Shown here piece after piece: positions 11,371 to 24,997 of a DNA stretch of 64,000 nucleotides. The notes below the pieces were generated by a model that worked only from the letters and a program-made list of their open reading frames with translations, did not search any database and was not told the DNA's origin. Numbering within the stretch: the stretch's first letter is position 1; each line of letters opens with the position of its first letter. Location of the stretch: contig JALIGW010000004.1 of NCBI GenBank assembly GCA_023053685.1, positions 82,245,297 to 82,309,296 on the forward strand. Direction: 5' to 3'. The stretch is from Diadophis punctatus similis. Its lineage: Eukaryota > Chordata > Lepidosauria > Squamata > Dipsadidae. Made by a program: the position numbers and the translations under genes.

Positions 11371-11592
11371 TTTTTTTTTCTTCTGCGCATGTGCAGAAGC
11401 CAAGTTTCTGGCACTGTGCATGCATTGCCATCTTGTTTTTGGCTTTTGGGGGGGCAATTTTTTTTGGATTTTTTGGCACTGTGCATGTGCGTGCACGCAC
11501 GAAGCACGCACGTGCCCATGAGGCACGGCTACGCGGTGCGGGAGGAAGCGAACCAGCAGCGAGGTAAGTTAGAACCCACCTCTGTCCTACAT

Positions 11593-12221
11593 GTAGATAA
11601 AGTAACGTTTCTATTTGCCAGAAATGATAGTTGCTGAATAAGAATGGCACACAGATATACCGTGTATGGAGCTACCATTTTTATCTAGCTTTTAAACTTT
11701 TTCTCTTCTCTTTAAGGAGCCCTGGCTTGTATCCCGTGTGTGTGTGTGTTTTAATTAAAAAAGATGGCTTTTCAAAATTTGGGAGCTAAACCAGCATGCA
11801 TCCGGCAATTACACAGAAACAGATGTGGATTAGTTGAGGCTATTTACATTTCTATTGTGTTCTATTGAAATGAAAGCGTTTATAACTTCTTCTTCTTCTT
11901 CTTTTTTTGCATGAAAAGGAGAATAAAATGGATTGTGACAATGTAAAGACTTTGATTATTTGCTGATGTGGCAAATATCAAACTGCAAGGGATGAAAACT
12001 GCCAGGGAAGCAGAAATGAGTGAGGAGTGCAAAAACCAGGCAGAAATTCTGTACCCGTACGGCCTTCTAAGCTTTGTACGGCGGTAAAATGGGATAAATA
12101 AAAATAACATGTATTTTCACATCAAGGCTGGTGAAAATAAGAAGAGTATTAGGTGTTGTGGAAGACACGTCAACCGGTAAATACATAAGCTTCCTTTTCT
12201 GCCATCGTAAAAACCTAGATC
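11593..12221. other. intronic sequence, nothing recognised
   Basis: Only a short TG run (11740) and a TTC run (11886) stand out. The segment 12641-13274 is likewise plain. Confidence 0.4.
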
Positions 12222-12640
12222 AGGGGTGTCAAGCTCGATTTCATTGAGTGCTGCATCAGGGTTGTGTTTGACCTTTGGGGGGCCGGTGTGGGCGTGGCCA
12301 GGGTGGGCGTGGCCAGCTCGACGTCACTCGTGTTCATTTTGTGAAGGAGTGCAGAGCAGAGGTGGTATTCAGCCGGTTTGGACCGGTTTTGGCGAACCGG
12401 TAGTGGTGACTGCGGGTGTTCCCGCCCGGACGTAATGCCGTCCTATTTAGCCACGTTTTCGAGGCCGAGTGCATGCGCAGAAGGCGCACGCGATAGCAAA
12501 GCGTACGCGTGGAAGGCCGCACGCATGCGCGGAGGTGGCATGTGTGAGCAAAGCGTGCGCGCAGCACATGCTCACATTTGCGAACCGGTAGGGAAAGTAA
12601 GTGAATGCCACCTGTGGTGTAGAGGGTTCAAGCGGTGGAA
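12222..12640. mobile_element. hAT-like element end (CAGGGGTGTCAA family) interrupted by another hAT
   Basis: caggggtgtcaagctcgatt opens the outer element; it is interrupted at 12357-12616 and its right part is not clear. Confidence 0.55.
12357..12616. mobile_element. short hAT copy, inner element
   Basis: cagaggtggtattcagccgg to gaatgccacctgtg; flanks GTGCAGAG and GTGTAGAG (7 of 8). Confidence 0.8.
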
Positions 12641-13274
12641 AATGGGGAAGAGCACTTTTCATTTTTAGCAGCTAAGATGTCCACCTCATGGATTTTAGGA
12701 AGCTGTTCTCCAAAGGCATAGTGAGGAATAAATTAAATGGACTACATCCTGTGCTCACCTTCCGATACAATGAAAAACGCGTAAGAATATTAAAAGCTCT
12801 TTCCATAAAAAGAAAATAAATGGCCTGTTTGAACATTCTACCATTTCCTCAAATTTCCCATCTCTTAATTAAGGAACAGAAGTGAGATGCAATTCAGACA
12901 CAAAAATATATGAGGTGTTCATTTCCTTAATGGCAAATGAATAAAACCGAGTAATAATATGACTCCAGTGTAATTTTCAAATCTTTGGCCAGAACTCAAT
13001 TTATTTTATGGTACAAAGAATAGCACGACACCATGAACGTTTAATCGGCAACCCTCTTCCTGCCTGGAGAACATTTTTGCATTCCGTTACTCAAAATGTT
13101 AAGTTTTCTCTGCTTTTATTGGTTGTTTTCCTTTCTTTTTATTTAAACTCTTTTTGACCATTTCAAAGCTCCTGTGTGAATACTAAAATGGCATTTATGT
13201 ATCACGAAAGGAGAGCCACTGTGTTACCTTGTCATATGCAATGCAGTTGAGGAGAGAAAATAAATAAATAAATA

Positions 13275-14030
13275 CAGCTACTCCTCAACTTATGACCACA
13301 ACGGACTCAAACATTTCTGCTGTTCAGTGAGGCAGTTGTTAAGTGAGTTTTTCCTCATTTCACAACCTTTCTTCCCACACTTGTTAAAGGAATCACTGCA
13401 ACTGTTAAAGCCAACACAGGGATGGAATCAAGATCACGTGAAGTGTTAATACCACTTTATAATGCCTTGGTGAGACCATGCTTGGAATACTGCATCTAGT
13501 TTTGGATGCCACGATGTAAAAACGATGTTGAGACTCTAGAAAGAGTGCAGAGAAGAGAAACAAAGAGGATGAGGGGACTGGAGGCTAAAACATATAAAGA
13601 ACGGTTGCTGGAATTGGATATGTCTAGTTTGTTGAAAAGAAGGACTAGGGATGACATGATAGCAGTGTTCCAATATTTGAGGGGCTGCCAAAAAGAAGAG
13701 GGAGTCAAGCTATTCTCCAAAGCACCTGAGGGCAGGACAAGAAGCAATGGGTGGAAAATAATCAAGGAGAGAAGCAACTTAGAACTAAGGATAAATTTCC
13801 TGACAGTTAGAACAATTAATCAGTGGAAAGGCTTGTGTCCAGAAGTTGTGGGTGCTCCATCATTGGAGGTTTTAAAGAAGAGATTGAGCAACATTTGTCT
13901 GAAATGTTGTAGGGTTTCCTGCTTGAGCAGTGGGTTGGACTAGAAGACCTCCAAGGTCCCTTCCAACTCTATTATTCTTATTAACTTAGTAACCTGATTG
14001 TTAAGTGAATCTGGCTTTCCCTATAATATT
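13275..14030. mobile_element. acttacgacc-type MITE fragment split by CR1
   Basis: Left part 13275-13420 and right part 13973-14030 (gttaagtgaatctggctttc) surround the plus-strand CR1 copy; the right end is missing. Confidence 0.65.
13420..13972 (+). mobile_element. CR1 LINE 3' end
   Basis: The frame at 13506-13943 is the end of CR1 ORF2: KNDVETLERVQRRETKRMRG, GWKIIKERSNLELR and NFLTVRTINQWKG-like. The 3' end is gggttggactagaagacctc. It interrupts an acttacgacc-type MITE (13275-13420, 13973-14030). Confidence 0.85.
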
Positions 14031-14087
14031 GAATCATTATGTAACATCCTGCCAAGTCCGCTACATAGATTGAAGAACTATGGGAAT

Positions 14088-14408
14088 TATATACGGTGGG
14101 GCTTAAAAGTCCGTTAACCCCTTGGAATTTTTAATAGTTTTGCATAAATAGGTCTTAAGATGTGATCTGTTCTTTAGAGAGGACCCAAAACTGTAAGGAT
14201 ATGAAGTGGGCAGTTCATGGAAGGAAGCCAACCGACATTCCAGAAATGGAGCTCTTCTGAACAGAGAAAGGACTAAAATTCCTCCAAGCCAATGTGCAAG
14301 ACTGATCAACCGTTATTGGAAATACTAAAATGAAGTCATTGCTGTCCAAGGGGAGTACAACAGTTCCTGAAAGCAAGGGCTCACATACTTATGCTACAGA
14401 CAGTAATT
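14088..14408. mobile_element. degenerate DNA transposon fragment, unclassified
   Basis: ggcttaaaagtccgttaacc at the left recalls vertebrate DNA transposon ends, and the right part ends at ttatgctacagacag. The encoded sequence is broken by stops. Confidence 0.35.
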
Positions 14409-14602
14409 CAGAACACTGATTAACAGTTGGAAGGTACCTTGGAGGTCTTCTAGTCCAACCCGCTCCTCGAGCAGGAGAACCTATACCATTTTCCAACAAA
14501 TGGCTGTCCAGTCTCTTTTTGAAAGCCTCCAGTGATGGAGCACCACAACTTTTCAAGGCAAGCTATTTCATTGGTTGATTGCTCTCACTGTTAGGAAATT
14601 TC

Positions 14603-16417
14603 GGCAGACGTTCCTATCTTTCCGCTCTTATTGCGTCCGCAGATTCTCGTCCAGCCGCCTTGTTTAGGGTGACTCGCTCCCTCCTTGGAAAAGGGGGGAG
14701 CGAGGAACACTTACAAGGCAGAGCTGAGGAATTTGCTGAGTTTCTGTCGGATAAAGTCGCTCAGATTCGGTCAAACTTGGACTCTGGCAGGGCAGAGTCC
14801 ATAGAGTTGACGGGGGCTAGTCTTAGTCCATCATTATGGGAAGAGTTTGGGCCTGTTTCTCCCGAGGATATGGACAGGGCTATGGGAGCGATGGGTACCT
14901 CCACCTGTTTATTGGACCCATGCCCCTCCTGGCTGGTCTCGGCCAGCAGGTCGGTGGCACGCGGCTGGATCCAGGCGGTGATCACCGCTTCTTTGAGGGA
15001 GGGATCCGTACCGCAGTCGTTAAAAGCTGCGGTGGTGCGACCCCTCCTGAAGAAGCCTTCCCTGGATCCAGCTGATTTGAAGAACTATCGTCCAGTCTCC
15101 AACTTACCTTTTTTAGGGAAAGTTGTGGAGAAGGTGGTGGTGACTCAGCTTCTGCAGCTCCTGGATGAAACAGACCATCTAGATCCTTACCAGTCGGGCT
15201 TCAGGCGCGGCTACAGTACAGAAACTGCCTTGGTCGCCCTGATGGATGATCTCTGGCGGGCCCGGGATGGAGGAAACTCCTCCATCCTGGTGCTACTTGA
15301 CCTCTCAGCGGCTTTCGATACCATCGACCATGGTATCCTTCTGCATCGGCTCGGCGAGTTGGGAGTGGGAGGCACCGTTTTACGGTGGTTCTCCTCTTAT
15401 CTTGCCGATCGGATGCAGTCGGTGTTGGCAGGAGGGCAGAGATCGTCCCCTAGGCCCCTATCATGTGGGGTGCCTCAGGGGTCGGTTCTCTCGCCCATCC
15501 TGTTTAATATCTACATGAAACCGTTGGGTGAGATCATTCGCAGACATGGGGTGTGTTTCCATCAGTACGCTGATGACACCCAGCTGTACATCACCACCCC
15601 GTCTGACTTCAGGCAGGCAGTTGATGTAATGTGCCGTTGCCTGGACGACGTTAAGATCTGGATGGGGAGGAACAGACTCAGACTCAATCCCGACAAGACT
15701 GAGTGGCTGTGGATATTGCCTCCTAAGGATCATGACAACTACCCCTCCTTGGTCTTTGAGGGTGCGAAACTGACTCCCTCAGACCTGGTCCGCAACTTGG
15801 GGGTCCTCCTAGATCCACAGCTAAAATTGGACCACCATCTTTCTGCTGTGGCTAGGGGGGCCTTTGCACAGGTCCGCCTGGTGCACCAGTTGCGGCCATA
15901 TTTGGAGAAGGAGGCTCTACTCACGGTCACTCATGCCCTTGTCACCTCGCGCTTGGACTACTGCAATGCGCTCTACATGGGGCTACCCTTGAAGAGTATC
16001 CGGAGACTTCAGCTGGTGCAAAATGCGGCTGCGCGTGCTGTGGTGGGTGTGCCAAGGTACACCCACGTGACACCAATACTCCGCCAGCTGCATTGGTTGC
16101 CCATCGGTCTCCGGGTCCAATTCAAGGTGTTGATCACCATCTTTAAAGCCCTTCATGGCTTAGGACCAGGATATCTTCGGGACCGCATTCTGCCTCATAC
16201 TTCCCTCCGACCGGTTAGGGCCCACAGAGTTGGCCTCCTCCAGGTCCCGTCGGCCAAGCAATGCCGGCTGGCGGGCCCTAGTGGGAGAGCCTTCTCTGTG
16301 GCCGGCCCCGTGCTCTGGAACCAACTACCCCCAGAGACCCGGACCATCCCCACTCTGCTGGCCTTCCGAAAAGCCGTCAAAACATGGCTTTTCCTGCAGG
16401 TGGGGGGGACAGCTTAA
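14603..16417 (+). CDS. LINE reverse transcriptase (L2-like), N-terminally truncated but open
   Basis: The frame is open for about 600 codons; the apparent start at 14579 lies in flanking CR1 sequence and is not a real start. Recognisable reverse transcriptase motifs in order are NYRPVSNLPFLGKVVEKV, QSGFRRGYSTETAL, LLDLSAAFDTIDH, LSCGVPQGSVLSPILFNIYM and the catalytic QYADDTQLY (YADD near base 15566). These are followed by the LGVLLDPQLKLDHHLS region and a C-terminal domain with LDYCNALYMGLPL and QNAAARAVVGVPRYTHVTPIL, typical of the L2/Maui clade. The protein would copy LINE RNA at a nicked target, but without the endonuclease and 5' UTR this copy cannot act alone. Lack of stops over 1.8 kb suggests a fairly recent insertion. 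Confidence 0.85.
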   Translation, partial: GRRSYLSALIASADSRPAALFRVTRSLLGKGGSEEHLQGRAEEFAEFLSDKVAQIRSNLDSGRAESIELTGASLSPSLWEEFGPVSPEDMDRAMGAMGTSTCLLDPCPSWLVSASRSVARGWIQAVITASLREGSVPQSLKAAVVRPLLKKPSLDPADLKNYRPVSNLPFLGKVVEKVVVTQLLQLLDETDHLDPYQSGFRRGYSTETALVALMDDLWRARDGGNSSILVLLDLSAAFDTIDHGILLHRLGELGVGGTVLRWFSSYLADRMQSVLAGGQRSSPRPLSCGVPQGSVLSPILFNIYMKPLGEIIRRHGVCFHQYADDTQLYITTPSDFRQAVDVMCRCLDDVKIWMGRNRLRLNPDKTEWLWILPPKDHDNYPSLVFEGAKLTPSDLVRNLGVLLDPQLKLDHHLSAVARGAFAQVRLVHQLRPYLEKEALLTVTHALVTSRLDYCNALYMGLPLKSIRRLQLVQNAAARAVVGVPRYTHVTPILRQLHWLPIGLRVQFKVLITIFKALHGLGPGYLRDRILPHTSLRPVRAHRVGLLQVPSAKQCRLAGPSGRAFSVAGPVLWNQLPPETRTIPTLLAFRKAVKTWLFLQVGGTA

Positions 16418-16630
16418 TCCACCTGAGATTACCCCCCAAGTATGTATGATGTTGAATGGATGTTGTTGTTTTAATATTGCTTTTTTAAAAATTTGTATTT
16501 GTTTCTTTTTAATTACATGTATTTTGATTATTCTTGTATTTTTCCCTGTTGTACGCCGCCCTGAGTCCCTTGGGAGTTGGGCGGCATATAAGAATAATAA
16601 AATAAATAATAAATAAATAAATAAATAAAT
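14603..16630 (+). mobile_element. 5'-truncated L2-clade LINE nested in a CR1 copy
   Basis: This element carries the C-terminal half of a LINE polyprotein, then a 3' UTR with a hairpin (gccgccctgag / gggcggcatat) and an AAAT-rich tail. It interrupts a minus-strand CR1 copy whose two halves are 14413-14602 and 16631-16965. The 7-base target duplication AAATTTC sits on both sides, although the A-rich tail makes its edge ambiguous. The endonuclease domain is absent, as usual for 5'-truncated LINEs. A second, shorter copy of the same family is at 50258-50718 on the minus strand. Confidence 0.85.
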
Positions 16631-16965
16631 AAATTTCTCCTTAGTTCTGAGTTGCTTCTCTCCTTGATTAGTTTCCACCCATTGCTTCTTGTTCTACCCT
16701 CAGGTGCTTTGGAGAATAGGTTGACTCCCTCTTCTTTGTGGCAACCCCTGAGATATTGGAACACTGCTATCATGTCTCCCGTAGTCCTTCTTTTCATCAA
16801 ACTAGACATATCCAGTTCCTGCAACCGTTCTTTGTATGTTTTAGCCTCCAGTCCCCTAATCATCTTTGTTGCTCTTCTCTGCACTCTTTTTAGAGTCTCA
16901 ACATCTTTTTTTTATATTGTGGTGACCAGAACTGGATGCAGTATTCCAAGTGTGGTCCAAATATG

Positions 16966-17806
16966 ATTGTTTTTTTCCCCAGTGAATCAATGGACCAGCA
17001 TGATGTTTTTTACTCATTTGTTTAATTCATTTCTCCTTATTTAATTTTAGGACTTGTCTGGAAAACAGATTGCGTTCTAGCTCATATTTATGCCGAAGTT
17101 CTGAAAATGCATAAGGCTTTACAGCTTCCTCTCTTGGTAGAGAGGAAAAAAATAGTTTGTCCTGTCTTGATAAATTGGAAGAGACATGCAATCTAATATG
17201 GTGATATTCACCTCACTGTTTAATTTAGTCTACAAATTGTTTAGGTGTCTTCTGAGAAAACAAGGGCAAAATAAATTAGAGGGAGGTTGATAATGTTTAT
17301 TTCCCAAGCTATCTCTTAAACATTATAATACATCATGAGAAATATCTTGTGTATGAAAGAAGATTGGAGAAGTTTTGACCCAGACGGCTGAAGAGCAATG
17401 ACCCCAAATAAATTTGCAGCATTTCACAATTTACTCCTTCCTTTCAAACAAAAACAGCTGTCACAAATATTCATAAAATTTCAGGAGAATCCATCCAATA
17501 AGGTTCAATAGTTCACGTGAAAAAAAAAACACAGTGCTTGTTTTGCAGAAGATTACGTGCGTTGTGGAGTTTTATTTTGTATTCTTCATTTTAATCATAA
17601 TTAGCTCAAGTTCAGTACTCAGCTAAGAGACTATAAGGTAAAGTTATAAATAAATACTATGCCAATTATAAAAGACTTTTTCAGAAGTATAGACGCACTG
17701 AATAGCACTCAATTTTCCATTCCCCATACTGATTCACCCTGCAGGGCAGCGAAATTGATTCTAATCTGACAATATCTTTATTTTCCTCCCTTACAATACT
17801 TAGAAA
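16966..17806. other. intronic sequence, nothing recognised
   Basis: No repeat family seen between the CR1 end and the hAT at 17807. The segments 18127-18689 and 19456-19911 are also plain. Confidence 0.4.
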
Positions 17807-18118
17807 CAGGGGTGGGTTCTAACTTACCTCGCCACCGGTTCGCTTCCTCCCATGCCATGTGGCATGCGCAGTGCTGAAAATTTGGATTTTTTTAAAAAAA
17901 GCCAAAAACAAGATGGCGGTGCATGCACAGTGCCGGGAACTCGGCTTCTGCGCATGTGCAGAAGAAAAAATCAGCAAAAAATCCCTCCCCCAAAAAAAAT
18001 TTCAAAAAAAGATGGCGGCATCCATGGATCAGCACTGACAGAACCGGCTCCATGACATCACCAGTGGTTTGCTACCAGTTCGGGCGAACTGGTGCGAACC
18101 AGGAGGAACCTACCTCTG
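17807..18118. mobile_element. short hAT copy
   Basis: caggggtgggttctaactta to ggaggaacctacctctg; flanks CTTAGAAA and CTTAGAAT (7 of 8). Confidence 0.83.
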
Positions 18119-18689
18119 CTTAGAATTATTGAATGAAACAGTTGATCTCCATGCCTAACAGTTCTTCCAAATCTATGTAGGACCACAACTTCAGAACAAA
18201 ATTAATTTAGCATATTTTTCTTCATATTTTTAAGAATATGTATTCTAGTTTTGTCATCTCCCTCAACTCCAATGTAACACTGTCACTCTCATTTACATCC
18301 TACATGACTCAGTACTGCTTTAAGGAGAAATTTCTATTTCGTGAAAAATAATTCCTGCAGAATCCTTGCATCCATATTTGGGGAAAAAAACCACCACTAA
18401 TTAAAACCGAAATTTAAACATTTAAATAACAAAATTCAAAAGACAGGTCTCATGTATTAAGTCCCATATAGTAGCACAACCCTTCATTCACCTGTCATTT
18501 CTGTATGCAAGAAAATGTATATATTTATCACTCACTGGGTAGCTCATGAAGTGAAATTTATCAGTAATGAATAAAATGAGAAGTTAAGAGCGGCCCATTA
18601 TCTCTTCCAGATTAGTTTTTTTTAATCACTCTTTGCCAACAGAAAACCAAAAGCTATTACTTATATTTTTTTTACGGGTATGTTTCCTC

Positions 18690-18950
18690 CTACTGCTGGA
18701 GTTTATCTATGAGAAGAAGAGGCAGAGTCTGGGAATGGAGTCAAGAGAGAAGTCAGCCTAGAATCATTACACGTCCACAAATTCTCCAAGTTCAGACCCC
18801 TCTTGAATTCTGTTAACTCTTATCTAGCACCAATTTAATGCTGATCCTTAGATGACTAGATTCTTGCTTACAGGTGTGAACAATAAGTCTTCTTAACTGG
18901 AACATAAGGTGTGCTCCTGAACCTTCAGGCTCACAGTTTCAGAAGAACTC
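18690..18950 (+). mobile_element. diverged copy of the 61849-62080 LTR-like family
   Basis: It shares ggcagagtctggg, gtcagcctagaatc and aattctgttaactc with the copy at 58765-59003 (minus strand) and the same overall order as 61849-62080. Edges are approximate. Confidence 0.4.
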
Positions 18951-18984
18951 ATCAAATCACTCAATCACTCAATCACTCAATCAC

Positions 18985-19455
18985 TCAATCAGAATAGAGC
19001 TGGAAGGGACCTTGGAGGTCTTCTAGACCAGCCCCCTGCTCAAGCTGGAGATCCTATACCATTTCAGACAGTTGACTGTCCAGTCTCTTCTTAAAAACCT
19101 CCAGTGTTGGAGCATTCACAATTTCTGGTGACAAGCTGTTCCACTGGTTAATTGTCCTCACTGTTAGGAAGCTTCTCCTTAATTCCAGGTTGCTTCTCTC
19201 CTTGATTAGTTTCCATCCATTGTTTCTCGTCCTGTCAACCAAAGAAGTTGACTCCCTTCTTCTTTGTGGCAGCCCCTCAAATACTCAAATACTGGAATAC
19301 TGCTATCATGTCACCCTTAATTCTTCTTTTCTCTAGACTAGACACACCCAAATCCTGCAACCGTTCTTCATATGTTTTTGTCTCCAGGCCTTCAATCATC
19401 TTAGTTGCTCTTCTCTGCACTTTTTTCTCTCCAAAGTCTCAACATCTTTTTTGTA
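18985..19455 (-). mobile_element. CR1 LINE 3' region
   Basis: It runs from the reversed 3' end (gctggaagggaccttggagg) to gtctcaacatcttttttgta. A short octamer repeat (tcactcaa, four units) abuts it at 18953-18990. Confidence 0.82.
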
Positions 19456-19911
19456 ATGATAGTTTTGTTGGACTTTCTTAATCTACATCCAAGAATGACT
19501 AAAATCTCCATTAGGTCATTGTCCCTGGATTTGCCCTAAAAGCCAAGTTTGCAAGCTGTCAGTAAAGTTATTGAGAGGCGCTTGCTAGGAAGACAGATAG
19601 GGAATAATTCCACACACCCTCACAACGCATACACTTGTGGGATCTCTCTGGAAGACTCGGATATTGCAAGAAGGAATGTTATTTTTCAAGTTCGTTTCAT
19701 TTCATAAAGTCCAGGATTTATTTTTTGGAACACATCAGAACAACTCTTAGCGCTGTATATTCTATTTCAATATTTGCAGAAACTGCATAGCTGCTGGACC
19801 GATACAAATTCTCTAAGGCATGTAGGAAGCCATGAATATATAAATAAAGCAACAGTGTTCCTTGCTCCTTTGTAATTGCAAATTGTATAGTCAGCATATT
19901 TTATTTTTCTA

Positions 19912-20233
19912 TAGATGATCAGGGCACTGGAGGCTAAAACAGATGAAGAACAGTTGCAGTAACTGGGTTTTGTTTAGTTTAATGAAAAGAAGGATTATGG
20001 GGTGACAGGATAGCAGTCTTCCAATATCTCAGGGGTTGCCACAAAGAAGAGGGAGTCAAGCTATTCTCCAAAGCACCTGAGGGTAGAACAAGAAGCAATG
20101 GGTGGAAACTAACCAAGGAGAGAAGCAACCTAGAACTAAGGAGAAATTTCCTGAAGGGGAGAACAATTAACCAGTGGAACAACTTGCCTCCAGAATTGTG
20201 GGTGCTTCATCACTGGAGGTTTTTAGGAAGATG
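19912..20233 (+). mobile_element. CR1 LINE fragment
   Basis: Matches the CR1 ORF2 end (actggaggctaaaac, ggggttgccacaaagaagag) and stops in a (TG)n tract at 20227-20300. Confidence 0.8.
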
Positions 20234-20234
20234 T

Positions 20235-20300
<66 letters not shown>
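20227..20300. repeat. (TG)n microsatellite
   Basis: About 37 TG units after CR1. Confidence 0.95.
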
Positions 20301-20302
<2 letters not shown>

Positions 20303-20604
20303 CATTTTTTGCTGATAAATGAAAATAAAGGGAGACTATTATAGATCTAGACTATATATATATTCACTATTATTGTTTTTTAATGTTAACCGTTTTGTTA
20401 TTAATATAGTCTATAAATGACCGGCTAACAATTTGTAAGCAGATTTAGTGGTTTAACAGTTTAAAATTCTTTTGGCTTGCTTTGCAAGGGGTGAGAAACC
20501 CACATTGCTGTATTATACTAATCAACATTCAACTAGGAAAGATGTTACGTGTATATATATTATTTTAAAAAGACACCTGTTTTTAATGTCTTTTTAATTA
20601 TGTT

Positions 20605-20605
20605 T

Positions 20606-20684
<79 letters not shown>

Positions 20685-20975
20685 TTATTTATTTATTTAT
20701 TTATTCATCCACTCATTCATTCATTCATTCATTCATTTATTTGTGAGATTTATATACCGCCTCACAGTGCGAGCACTCTCTAAGCGGTTTACACCATTAA
20801 GCAATGTATATTTATATTGCCCCCAACAATCTGGGTCCTCATTTTACCTACCTCGGAAGGATGGAAGGCTGAGTCAACCTTGAGCCAGTGAGATCTGAAC
20901 AGCTGAACTGCTGATCACAGTCAGCTAAAGTGGCCTGCAGTACTGCACTCTAACTGCTGCACCACCTCGGCTCTT
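20605..20975 (-). mobile_element. tRNA-derived SINE (second family) with a long TTTA tail
   Basis: On the minus strand it starts gagccgaggtggtgcagc (A box region) and ends taaaccgcttagagag, then cggtatataaatctcac and about 140 bp of TAAA/GAAT repeats. It is distinct from the BovB-tailed family. Confidence 0.8.
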
Positions 20976-20997
20976 ATGATAAATAAATAAATAATAG

Positions 20998-21068
20998 CTT
21001 TGCTGGCTGTGGAATTCTGGGAGTTGAAGTCCACAAGTCTTAAAGTTGCCAAGGTTGGAGATCCCTGT
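20998..21068. repeat. half copy of the hairpin family
   Basis: gaattctgggagttgaagtc to ggttggagatccctg; only one arm is present. Confidence 0.7.
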
Positions 21069-21070
21069 AA

Positions 21071-22075
21071 ATCTAGAGAACTTAACAAAATGAAGAAGCT
21101 TTTTAAAATAAATGCTTGCTCTGAAGAGGCCCAATGCTATTGTATCTTCTTTTAAATAATAGAGAATAATGTATACTTCCAGAAATTTTAATTAATTTTA
21201 ACAGCTCTGTACAAGTATAGTATGAAATGTAACAGTGTCCTGTTTAGTATTAGAGTTTAGTTACCTTGGAGTAGATCTATTTAAATAATTGGGAGGAGTT
21301 AGTGTGACTACATTTAAGAAAACTTTCTGGCATAATGTACATTTCTCCAATTCTTTGCTATTTCTATGGGTCAGGCACACATGCACAGAAATACACAGCA
21401 AACAGTGTATATTATCTGTGCTGTTTGCTGTTTGGCAAATTGCTTGGAGGCAGAGGCCTTTTTCCCTTGTTTTCCTCCCCCAAAACTAAGGTGCGTCTTA
21501 TACTCCGGTGCGTCTTATACTCCGAAAAATACGGTAGTTTTCTCACGAACCTAGGAAATCACGAGTTCTTACAATATTTGAATTTCTTATTTCAAACCGA
21601 GGCTTATTTGAAGTTTTCAACAGCGTATAGAAAATATGTTCCTTGATCCATAAGAAAGACAGGCAAAGCTCAGAAGAAAATGCAATAAAACTGCAAGCAT
21701 CTAGGGATTCAAATCCAATAACTCTGAAGTCCAAGCACCAAGTTCGTATCAAGATTTTGCTTAACATAAAATGGAGAGACCCTGGTATTATTCTGGCATG
21801 GCAGAGAACTCAGACTGAATGAAAATTAAAGTTGAATAAGACAGCAACAAAAAGAATTACAGAAAAAGGACAAGGGAGTTCAATTCTCCGAATAATATCA
21901 TATTAATAAAAGCTGGAATCATTGTTATGAAACTTCCTTTCAGAAATATAAGAATTGTGGTATGTCTGTAACAAGATAAAAAGGACTAAAGAACTGTGGC
22001 ATATGGATCAGTATAAATACACTGAATTGTTTGCGGTGAAGGAAAGATAAAAAGATCCTGATATACAGACCAACT
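21071..22075. other. intronic sequence, mostly unique
   Basis: Apart from the small element end at 21475-21537, nothing is recognised. Confidence 0.4.
21475..21537. repeat. terminal fragment of a DNA element (gcgtcttatactccg)
   Basis: gtgcgtcttatactccg is present twice in tandem and ends aaaaatacggta. A related cgtatattccggtgtataa segment is inside the element 34565-36921. Confidence 0.55.
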
Positions 22076-22083
22076 CTTTAGAG

Positions 22084-22459
22084 CAGTGATGGCGAACCTT
22101 TTTTGTCTCGGGTGCCAAAAGGGTGCGCCCGCATGCGATAGCGTGTATGTGTGTGCCCACACCCATAATGCAATTGTACATGCGCACAACCACCCACACT
22201 GCCCCCCACGCATGCGCACAGGCCTCACTGAAGCCTCCGGACTTCCGGTAGGCCCATTGGGCCGTTTTTTGCGGTCCTCAAGGTTCAGGAGGCTTTCCTG
22301 AAGCCTGGGGAGAGTGAAAACGGCTGAAAAGAAGGCTGAAAATCAGCTGGCCAGCACGCACAAGCACGCTGGAGCTGACACAGGGCAACGCCTCGCGTGC
22401 CCTCAGATATGGCTCTGCGTGCCATCTGTAGCACGCGTGCCATAGATTTGCCATCACTG
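22084..22459. mobile_element. short hAT copy (CAGTGATGGCGAACC family)
   Basis: cagtgatggcgaaccttttt to gatttgccatcactg with perfect duplication CTTTAGAG (22076-22083, 22460-22467). Its right end is repeated once by the neighbouring tandem duplication. Confidence 0.87.
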
Positions 22460-22759
22460 CTTTAGAGGAAATAAGGATGGATAATGGATATCGATTAACT
22501 ATCTCATATTAATTACACATATACATATACATATACATACACACACATACACACACATGTAAATGCTATGTATGCATGTGTGTGTGTATGTATCAGGCAC
22601 GCGTGCCATAGGTTCGCCATCACTGCTTTAGAGGAAATAAGGATGGATAATGGATATCGATTAATTATCTCATATTAATTACACATATACATATACATAT
22701 ACATACACACACATACACACACACGTATATGCTAAGTATGCATGTGTGTGTGTATGTAT

Positions 22760-22762
<3 letters not shown>
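22431..22762. repeat. 166-bp tandem duplication between two hAT elements
   Basis: Copies 22431-22596 and 22597-22762 both start gcacgcgtgccata and end gtatgtatcagg. The first includes the right end of one hAT; the second ends at the first bases of the next hAT. Confidence 0.85.

Positions 22763-24997
<2,235 letters not shown>

Larger units (their letters stand above)
8665..11584 (+). mobile_element. short non-autonomous hAT element split by a retroelement
   Basis: The element starts CAGAGGTGGGCTCC and ends GAACCCACCTCTG, with a perfect 8-base target duplication TCCTACAT at 8657-8664 and 11585-11592, diagnostic of hAT transposition. Only about 120 bp at the left (8665-8784) and 215 bp at the right (11371-11584) belong to the element; both match other copies in the window (for example 27936-28210). 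The middle is the L1-ORF1 retroelement described separately. Confidence 0.88.
14413..16965 (-). mobile_element. CR1 LINE 3' region split by the L2 element
   Basis: The CR1 parts are 14413-14602 and 16631-16965; the L2 (14603-16630) lies between them. Minus-strand translation of the second part gives [24 protein letters not shown] sequence. Confidence 0.82.

Noticed and set aside
13506..13943. 145-codon frame as a host gene
   Set aside because: It matches the CR1 ORF2 C-terminus and repeats elsewhere in the window (16528-16884, 7452-7800).
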